From Candidatus Poribacteria bacterium (GTDB taxonomy: Bacteria; Poribacteria; WGA-4E; WGA-3G): 11,565 nt of DNA. The position numbers were made by a program, and so were the translations under genes. The notes beneath the pieces are model-generated. The model ran no database searches and was not told where the DNA came from. It saw only the letters and a list, made by a program, of their open reading frames with translations. This document shows positions 6,672 through 11,565 of the stretch, piece by piece (position 1 is the first letter of the stretch; each line of letters starts with the position of its first letter). Location: positions 1 to 11,565 of the forward strand of contig VXZL01000603.1 of NCBI GenBank assembly GCA_009845505.1. The letters run 5' to 3'.

Positions 6672-7313
6672 TTAAGAATGTCGGATGATGTCGCCTTTGA
6701 CGAGATAGTAGACCTCTTCACCGATATTTGCTGCGAGGTCGCCCACGCGTTCGAGATGGCGGAAAAGGAGTAAGATGCTGATACCCGGTGGAATAAGTGC
6801 GGGATGTTCGGTTAGCGTCGCGAGAAGTTCATGGAGCATCTTTTGATAAATTTCATCGACCTCATTGTCGCGTTCTCGGATTTCTAAGGCGAGTTCAGCG
6901 TTTCGGTTAACGAAAGCATCCAACACATCCTTTACCATGGTTTGAATCACTTGTGCGACATACGGTAAATCGACGAAAGGTTTGAGGGGTGGATATTCCA
7001 ATAATTCAAGACTTCGTTTCGCAATAGCGACGCTTTTATCGGCAATCCTTTCAATGTTGAAACTGATCTTCATTACCGTCGCCAGGAAGCGGAGCTCAAA
7101 AGCGACGGGTTGATGGAGTGCGATGAGTTGGATACAAGATGATTCGATTTCGTTTTCAAACCGATCAATCTGATCATCTGTAGCAATCACTGTCCGTGCT
7201 AATGCCTCGTCTCGCGTTAGAACGGATTCAATGGTTTGGCGTAGCATCTGTTCAGAAAGCCCTGCCATTTCCAAAAGTTTATGCTGAAGTTCTCTGATTT
7301 CATTCGCTAACAT
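6672..7313 (-). CDS. phoU: PhoU phosphate signalling protein
   Basis: This 213-residue cytoplasmic PhoU is the normal size, with two three-helix repeats. Each repeat ends in the family's metal-cluster motif: ERIADKSVAIAKR at 88-100 and ERVGDLAANIGEE at 188-200. PhoU connects the Pst transporter to the PhoR/PhoB sensor system and limits phosphate uptake. Here it is the last gene of the minus-strand block, after the third PstB, which is the usual final position in pst operons. The ATG is at 7311-7313. AGGAG (complement of 7329-7333) is 15 bases upstream, which is rather far. A gap of 137 bases with a degenerate inverted repeat separates it from pstB, so it might be expressed at a different level. 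Confidence 0.9.
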   Translation of the reverse strand: MLANEIRELQHKLLEMAGLSEQMLRQTIESVLTRDEALARTVIATDDQIDRFENEIESSCIQLIALHQPVAFELRFLATVMKISFNIERIADKSVAIAKRSLELLEYPPLKPFVDLPYVAQVIQTMVKDVLDAFVNRNAELALEIRERDNEVDEIYQKMLHELLATLTEHPALIPPGISILLLFRHLERVGDLAANIGEEVYYLVKGDIIRHS

Positions 7314-7347
7314 ACTTTTAACTATTTACTCCTGGGCTGCTGCGTCC

Positions 7348-7446
7348 GTTGTCCTTGCAGTCTTCCAATCGCCAACAAACCTTTGACAACCTAAAGCAGG
7401 TCTCTTAACATTCTCAAATGACCCCTGATAATTGGCGACTGACAAC
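7348..7446. repeat. Imperfect inverted repeat between pstB and phoU
   Basis: The right arm, TTGGCGACTGACAAC (7432-7446), is the reverse complement of a left arm interrupted by short insertions: GTTGTC (7348-7353), CAGTC (7358-7362) and TCGCCAA (7369-7375). The TCGCCAA/TTGGCGA pair is perfect. The pattern suggests a decayed miniature palindromic element or an operon-internal RNA structure. I see no gene in the whole 7314-7450 gap. Confidence 0.4.
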
Positions 7447-7450
7447 TATT

Positions 7451-8215
7451 TTACCCCATTCTACCTGTTACATACTGTTCCGTTCTGCTGTCCTGTGGGT
7501 TGGTAAAGATTCTTTCCGTTGCTCCAAATTCGATTAACTCGCCGCCGTAAAGAAATCCTGCAACATCAGAAACGCGAGCGGCTTGCCTTCTTTTGTTCGT
7601 GGCGAAAATGAGTGTGCAATCGTTTGTCAACTCCCGCATAAGGGTCTCAATCTTAACAGTCTCAATAGGATCAAGTTCACCACAGGGCTCATCGAATATC
7701 AGAACCTCTGGTTCAGCAGCCAAGGCGCGTGCGACACAGAGCAGCTGCTGTTGTCCCGTGGATAACTGCGCCGGTGTTTCGTCTAAGATGCCCTTGACCT
7801 CATTCCAGAGTCCGGTTCTTCGGAGGTTTCCCTCAACAACGACATTTAACTCAGAGGTTCGGTTTACGCCTGAAATCCGAGCTGCATACGCTATATTTTC
7901 GTGGATAGATCCTTGGAATAAGACGGGTCTTCGGAACACCATCCCGATCTGTTTCCGCACAATTGTAGCGTCCTGCTCGGCATACAAAGAGCTCCCCTTA
8001 AAAAGGATTTCACCGGTGAATTTGAAGTTTGGTGTAAAGTCGTTTAATCGATTGAAGCACCGGACAAGGGTGCTTTTACCGCAGTTAGCGGGCCCGATGA
8101 AAGCCGTTATCCGTTTTTCCTGAACCTCAAAAGAGAGCGGCTTCAGAATCTCCTTTTCACCATACCAGATATTCAGATCACGAATGCTTAGAATAGATCG
8201 CTCTTTTGCGGTCAT
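7451..8215 (-). CDS. pstB: PstB-like ATPase 3, Q-loop and H-loop altered
   Basis: This 254-residue ABC ATPase of the phosphate importer type shows the PstB landmark RCFNRLND after Walker A. Walker A is GPANCGKST (41-49), the signature is LSTGQ (151-155), and Walker B is VLIFDE (171-176) with the catalytic Glu176. Two key residues are changed. The Q-loop glutamine is Arg95 (MVFRRP, usually MVFQRP) and the switch histidine is Asn207 (FATN, usually VTHN). The D-loop is GELD instead of SALD. I checked both substitutions in the DNA (CGA and AAC codons). As a homodimer it would probably hydrolyse ATP poorly, but it could donate its signature motif to PstB 2. No clear Shine-Dalgarno precedes the ATG at 8213-8215. 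The 104-base gap to pstA holds no gene, only a weak CGCGA/TCGCG pair at 8228-8248. Confidence 0.88.
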   Translation of the reverse strand: MTAKERSILSIRDLNIWYGEKEILKPLSFEVQEKRITAFIGPANCGKSTLVRCFNRLNDFTPNFKFTGEILFKGSSLYAEQDATIVRKQIGMVFRRPVLFQGSIHENIAYAARISGVNRTSELNVVVEGNLRRTGLWNEVKGILDETPAQLSTGQQQLLCVARALAAEPEVLIFDEPCGELDPIETVKIETLMRELTNDCTLIFATNKRRQAARVSDVAGFLYGGELIEFGATERIFTNPQDSRTEQYVTGRMG

Positions 8216-8319
8216 TATTGTCTGTATCGCGAGGTATTGAAATTCGCGCTCCGTGTCTCCGATATGTGTTCGTCTTAAACATTTAACGCAGTTAACAAAC
8301 TTAAACGCACCAGCAAACG

Positions 8320-9159
8320 TCAGGTGTGTCGTATCGAAACAGCAGCGTGTCTCTCAGCGAGGAAACTTGAGAAAATACTCAACAGCAACGCACCACCTAA
8401 AAACAGCATAAATCTGCCGGACGCTTGTCCAGACTGGACTGGACGACTCCAGATACAGATACCGACGAATAAGGCGGCGGCGGCAAGTGCGCAAGACATC
8501 GCACGGCATCCACCAGCAAGTATCCGTCGGCGTGCAAGCGGCACGACATGTTCCATCAGCACTTGCCAGCGATTGGCACCAAGTGCGTACGCGGCTTCAC
8601 GAATTGGCATCGGTACCGACCGAAGTGCTTCTTGGGTCGTCTTAATCGTCCTCGGCATCACTAACAAAATAAAGGTCAACACGGCGATATAAAACAGCGT
8701 CGTATCACCTTGAAAAGAGCCTGTTTTCAATGAAGTCGCATCCAAACTTTCCGCAGCCATAAGCCCCTCAACCGTTCCGAAAACACCACTGTAGGGCAGA
8801 AAAATTGAGACTGCTAAAAGTCCATATAAAAGCGAGGGGACACTGCTTAAAATACCGACCTGACTCTCGACGAAACGTCGAACCCAATTTGTCTCTCGAA
8901 GCCACTCTTCAAAGTAAAAGGCACATAGCACCGCAAACAAAATTGCGAAAAAACTAATAATTAAAAAAAGATAGAGATCGCTGAGTGGTCCCGATAGCGT
9001 CTCCGAGACAGGTATTACTGATGATACCTCTACATCAGAGACGCGCAATTTTTGTAGAAGGTACCATATTGGGATGAACACCGCTCCCAGTATAACGAGC
9101 GCAATACTCTGCAAAGCGAATTTTTGTCTTGGATTCGGACGAGTCATTAAAGAATTCAT
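8320..9159 (-). CDS. pstA: PstA-like ABC permease, divergent
   Basis: This 279-residue inner-membrane permease has about six membrane segments (near 15-36, 62-83, 101-122, 153-170, 216-236 and 247-267). The segment YFEEWLRETNWVRRFVESQ followed by SVPSLLYGLLAV matches the PstA pattern (EEYA...VPSxxYGLxG). An EAA loop (REAAYALGANRWQVLMEHV, 187-205) contacts the ATPase. The conserved RALGET-type segment that normally follows the EAA loop reads ALAAAA (224-229) in ungapped register, encoded by a run of four GCC codons, so the usual charged residues are missing there. It is the only permease in the window. It would need a PstC partner encoded elsewhere or form a homodimer. The ATG at 9157-9159 is weakly supported (Met5 at 9145-9147 is an alternative) because repeats abut the start and no ribosome-binding site is visible. 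Confidence 0.83.
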   Translation of the reverse strand: MNSLMTRPNPRQKFALQSIALVILGAVFIPIWYLLQKLRVSDVEVSSVIPVSETLSGPLSDLYLFLIISFFAILFAVLCAFYFEEWLRETNWVRRFVESQVGILSSVPSLLYGLLAVSIFLPYSGVFGTVEGLMAAESLDATSLKTGSFQGDTTLFYIAVLTFILLVMPRTIKTTQEALRSVPMPIREAAYALGANRWQVLMEHVVPLARRRILAGGCRAMSCALAAAALFVGICIWSRPVQSGQASGRFMLFLGGALLLSIFSSFLAERHAAVSIRHT

Positions 9160-9167
9160 AATATTGG

Positions 9168-9339
9168 CAATCAGCGGGAATAGCAGTCAGCACGCTGCGC
9201 TTTCAGCAATCAGCAGTCAGCAAGAGGAAGATCCTTTAAACGGAACAGATCTTTACTGACCGCTGAGAGGGTTGCGTAGCAATCCCGGTTCATGCCACAC
9301 GGAGAACCTGAATACCGTTGATGCTGAATGCTGAATGCT
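9168..9339. repeat. CNNTCAG heptad repeats with inverted copy
   Basis: The gap between pstB 2 and pstA consists of repeat-like DNA. CNNTCAG units stand at 9168-9174, 9184-9190 and in tandem at 9200-9220 (CTTTCAG CAATCAG CAGTCAG). Bases 9322-9339 are an inverted copy of 9205-9222 with 16 of 18 matches. Inside lie two more palindromes: AAGATC/GATCTT (9228-9233 with 9248-9253) and TTGC-GTA-GCAA extended by GGG/CCC (9269-9286). The unit begins 8 bases upstream of the pstA ATG and ends 4 bases before the pstB 2 stop codon. This looks like a miniature palindromic or heptad element that could stabilise or attenuate the operon mRNA. Confidence 0.6.
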
Positions 9340-9343
9340 ATCC

Positions 9344-10117
9344 TTATCCGTACCGCATTTGCACATAATCTGCAGTTTTGGGGTGTTCTGGTGTCTGAAA
9401 CAGTGCCTGTGTCTCTCTATATTCAATAAGTTCACCGAGGAACATGAAGATACACTCTTTACTCACGCGTCGCGCTTGCGCCATATTGTGCGTCACAATT
9501 AAGAATGTGTAGGTTCCTGCGAGTACCTCCATGAGTTCTTCAACAGCGAGTGTTCCTTTTGCATCCAAGGCGGAGCACGGTTCGTCCATGAGAATAACTT
9601 TCGGCTTAAGCGGTAATAGCCGCGCGATACAGAGTTTCTGTTGCTGTTCAAGCTGAAGTGTTGTTGCGCGGACCTTCAATCTATCCTTTAGGTCATCCCA
9701 GAGGAAAACAGAGGTTAAAGCTTCTTCAACGATCTGATCGCAGTCCGTCCGTGTTAGGCTGCGCATTGGTGAGTGAATCCGCAAACCGAATAAGACATTT
9801 TCGTAAACCGAAATTGGCAATGGATTCGGTCGCTGGAACACCATACCGACGGCTTTGCGGAGTTCTGGTAAAGAGACATCTGGGTCGTAGATATTTTTTC
9901 CGAGGACCTCAATTTTCCCCTTGGTCGTGACGTTGCCGTAACGCTCGTTGACCCGATTAAAACAGCGAAGTAATGTCGATTTCCCGCATCCTGATGGACC
10001 GATAAGAGAGGTTATCTGACCATTGGGTATTTTGACATTGACATCAATGAGTGCTTGAAAATCGCCGTACCAGAGACTAAGATTTTCAGTTTCAATGCTA
10101 TAATTCATCATTCCCAT
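9344..10117 (-). CDS. pstB: PstB-like ATPase 2, signature motif lost
   Basis: This 257-residue PstB-type ATPase has an intact catalytic half. Walker A is GPSGCGKST (40-48), the Q-loop is VFQRPNPLP (Gln95), Walker B is VILMDE (174-179), the D-loop is SALD, and the switch is VTHNM with His210. The ABC signature, which should read LSGGQ, is LQLEQ (154-158; bases 9644-9658), confirmed codon by codon. The following QQQKLCIAR remains normal, so this is not a frameshift. In an ABC dimer the signature acts on the partner's ATP. A homodimer would therefore lack both active signature contacts, whereas pairing with PstB 1 or PstB 3 would create one full site. The RCFNRVNE stretch supports PstB identity. 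The ATG at 10115-10117 lies 12 bases after the PstB 1 stop, so the two are co-transcribed. Confidence 0.88.
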   Translation of the reverse strand: MGMMNYSIETENLSLWYGDFQALIDVNVKIPNGQITSLIGPSGCGKSTLLRCFNRVNERYGNVTTKGKIEVLGKNIYDPDVSLPELRKAVGMVFQRPNPLPISVYENVLFGLRIHSPMRSLTRTDCDQIVEEALTSVFLWDDLKDRLKVRATTLQLEQQQKLCIARLLPLKPKVILMDEPCSALDAKGTLAVEELMEVLAGTYTFLIVTHNMAQARRVSKECIFMFLGELIEYRETQALFQTPEHPKTADYVQMRYG

Positions 10118-10129
10118 AGTTTAAAAAAT

Positions 10130-10915
10130 TTAGCCAAAAGTGCCGTTGACGTAATCGTAAGTGGCCTGATTCCTCGGGTTGTCAGAAAAAATCACATCGG
10201 TTGTATCAATCTCAACGAGATCGCAATTGAGCATAAAAGCGGTGCGGTTTGCTTCCGGTTTCGCCTGTTGAACAAGATTGGTGACAAGAAGAATCGTCAT
10301 TTCCGTCCGTAAAGTTTTCAGGACGTCTTCAATACGCATCGTTGTAACAGGATCGACAGCAATAGAAAATTCATCAAGACAGAGAATCTCCGGTTGATGC
10401 GAGAGGGCGCGGGCGATCGTAAGGCGTTGTTGTTGTCCACCAGAGAGTTTCGTCCCAAGCGTATCCAGCCTATCTTTGACTTCATCCCAGAGTGCAGCTT
10501 GCTGCAGACACCGCTCAACGATTTCGTCTAATTCCGATTTTGCCCGAACGCTTGCTGTCCGCGGTGCGAAAGCGACGTTATCGTATATTGAAAGGGGGAG
10601 TCCTACGGGCAACGGCAACACCATACCGATACGCCGACGTAAGCCATAAACATCGCCAATCGTGCTAATGTCTACGCCATCAAGTTTTACAGAACCTTCT
10701 ATAGTCGTTCCTGCCGTAAATTCCAGCGTTCTGTTGATAACCCGCAAAAGTGTGGTCTTACCCGACTGCGCAGGTCCAATGATACCGAGAATCTCATTTT
10801 TATGGACATCAAAAGAGATTCCGTTCAGCGCAGGTGTATCGCCGTAACGGACCGTCAGATCGTTGATTTCAATTATAGGTGTGGTTTGTGAATCATTATT
10901 ACCATTCGTGTTCAT
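10130..10915 (-). CDS. pstB: PstB-like ATPase 1, Q-loop and H-loop altered
   Basis: This 261-residue PstB-type ATPase has Walker A GPAQSGKTT (47-55), an intact signature LSGGQ (157-161) and Walker B ILCLDE with Glu182. The Q-loop region is MVLPLPVGLP, with Pro101 where glutamine is expected. The conserved DEP after Walker B is DEF, the D-loop is IAVD, and the switch histidine is Asn213 (LVTN). I checked these changes in the nucleotide sequence. The pattern matches the degenerate-site half of asymmetric ABC transporters, and PstB 3 shows the same two losses. The N-terminus has an extra polar stretch of about 13 residues (MNTNGNNDSQ). Its ATG (10913-10915) is 5 bases after the channel stop, with no clear Shine-Dalgarno, which suggests coupling with the channel gene. 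Confidence 0.88.
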   Translation of the reverse strand: MNTNGNNDSQTTPIIEINDLTVRYGDTPALNGISFDVHKNEILGIIGPAQSGKTTLLRVINRTLEFTAGTTIEGSVKLDGVDISTIGDVYGLRRRIGMVLPLPVGLPLSIYDNVAFAPRTASVRAKSELDEIVERCLQQAALWDEVKDRLDTLGTKLSGGQQQRLTIARALSHQPEILCLDEFSIAVDPVTTMRIEDVLKTLRTEMTILLVTNLVQQAKPEANRTAFMLNCDLVEIDTTDVIFSDNPRNQATYDYVNGTFG

Positions 10916-10920
10916 ATTTT

Positions 10921-11565
10921 TTAGCCACTTTTTGTGTCGCTGTGTTCCGTAGATTGATTCTCTTTTTCTTCAGCTTCCTCTGCTGCTTCGCGTTCCACGC
11001 GTGCTTCCGTCAAAGCCGATGCCAACAATCCAGAAGGAATCGCGATAAGCCCTACACCCACAAGGGTGACGAGCGCAGTGAAAACCCTTCCACCGCCTGT
11101 TTCTGGATAGACATCTCCATACCCGACAGTTGTCAATGTCACAACAGCCCACCACATCGAATCAAGGATAGAGCCGAACTTTTCAGGTTGGACATCTCTC
11201 TCAAAGTAGTGGATCCCGCATGCCGCGAGATAGACGAGCATCAACGATAAGATAACGAGTGCCAAGAGTTCTTGCTGGATGCCACGAAGTGCTGTTGCGA
11301 GCCGATCAACTGCGAGGATAAAACGGGTTGCCTTGAAGATTCTGAAGACCCGCAAGAATCGGAGGACGCGTAGCACACGAAATCCGGGGACGAGAAACAG
11401 AGACGGTAAAATCGCCAGCAAATCAATTATACCATAGAAACTGAAAATGAAATCCCGTTTTCTGGGTTCAATGTAGACCCGCAGTGCATATTCCGCTGAA
11501 AATAAAACAAAAAACACCCAGTCTAAAATAAGAAAATGCGTTGCATATCCGGCTAATCCCCACAC
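10921..11565 (-). CDS. Voltage-gated K+ channel, 5' end outside window
   Basis: This is a partial protein of 214 or more residues that runs off the right edge of the window. It is a Kv-type channel. Helices S2 and S3 are followed by an S4 sensor with Arg at every third position (RVLRVLRFLRVFRIFK), an S4-S5 linker and S5. The pore helix carries the TTVGYGD selectivity filter (bases 11113-11133), then comes S6 with a Gly-rich hinge (VGVGLIAIPSGLLASAL). A short charged, probably helical tail rich in Glu and Ala ends it. The filter sequence makes K+ selectivity certain for the family. Segment S1 is missing, so the GTG at the window edge is not the true start. It is the first visible gene of the pst block, 5 bases from PstB 1, so a functional or regulatory link between K+ flux and phosphate uptake is possible. 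Confidence 0.9.
   Translation of the reverse strand: MWGLAGYATHFLILDWVFFVLFSAEYALRVYIEPRKRDFIFSFYGIIDLLAILPSLFLVPGFRVLRVLRFLRVFRIFKATRFILAVDRLATALRGIQQELLALVILSLMLVYLAACGIHYFERDVQPEKFGSILDSMWWAVVTLTTVGYGDVYPETGGGRVFTALVTLVGVGLIAIPSGLLASALTEARVEREAAEEAEEKENQSTEHSDTKSG

Noticed and set aside
7593..8123. Long open frame (176 codons) on the plus strand
   Set aside because: It lies wholly antisense to the third pstB, has low-complexity Ser/Arg-rich content and no ribosome-binding site. It is a shadow of a real gene.
9160..9343. CRISPR-like array
   Set aside because: The units are only 7 bases, with no regular spacers of 25-40 bases and no cas genes.
9640..9665. Frameshift as an explanation for the missing PstB 2 signature
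   Set aside because: Flanking residues ATTL and QQQKLCIAR stay in register with the family, so LQLEQ is a true substitution, not a shifted frame.
10879..11250. Plus-strand open frame of 123 codons
   Set aside because: It is antisense to the channel pore region and is Cys/Phe/Ser-rich with no conserved features.

Overview
The window looks like part of a chromosome from an uncultured, moderate-GC bacterium. No marker gene is present. The mixture of SLC12-type transporter, Pst genes and short dispersed palindromic and heptad repeats gives a weak impression of a Poribacteria-like or similar lineage, but this cannot be proved from the sequence. The genes form two blocks that converge at about 6668-6671, where the two stop codons are only 4 bases apart.

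Plus-strand block (1-6667). A near-perfect sigma-54 (-24/-12) promoter at 12-28 precedes a small YtxH-like single-pass membrane protein (136-405). Next is a bacterial homologue of the eukaryotic cation-chloride cotransporters (SLC12), split into two frames by a one-base shift in a GGGGCCC run at 1346-1352. Three further genes follow: an N-formylglutamate amidohydrolase-like enzyme (2791-3618), a long QEGLA/DUF1704 metallopeptidase with an HEVGTH zinc motif (3690-5624), and a glutathione-synthetase-like ATP-grasp ligase (5621-6667). The ligase overlaps the peptidase by ATGA, so these two are translationally coupled. The trio suggests a system that adds, trims and hydrolyses a small amide-linked product or peptide tail.

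Minus-strand block (11565-6672, transcribed right to left). A voltage-gated K+ channel (truncated by the window edge) is followed 5 bases later by PstB, a second PstB, a single PstA-like permease, a third PstB and PhoU. No PstS or PstC lies in the window. The three PstB proteins have lost different ATPase motifs in a complementary way. The middle one keeps Walker A/B, Q-loop and H-loop but has no usable signature motif. The outer two keep the signature but have lost the Q-loop glutamine and the switch histidine. Only a mixed dimer containing the middle protein would have one complete ATP site, as in asymmetric ABC transporters. The permease also deviates at the conserved segment after its EAA loop. 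This is the most interesting feature of the window.

Intergenic DNA is short. Two gaps in the minus-strand block carry degenerate repeats: CNNTCAG heptads with an inverted copy at 9168-9339, and an imperfect inverted repeat at 7348-7446. Two plus-strand gaps carry hairpins built from the same CGAGGTT/AACCTCG arms (463-484 and 3637-3668). I saw no tRNA, rRNA, CRISPR array, transposase or origin.
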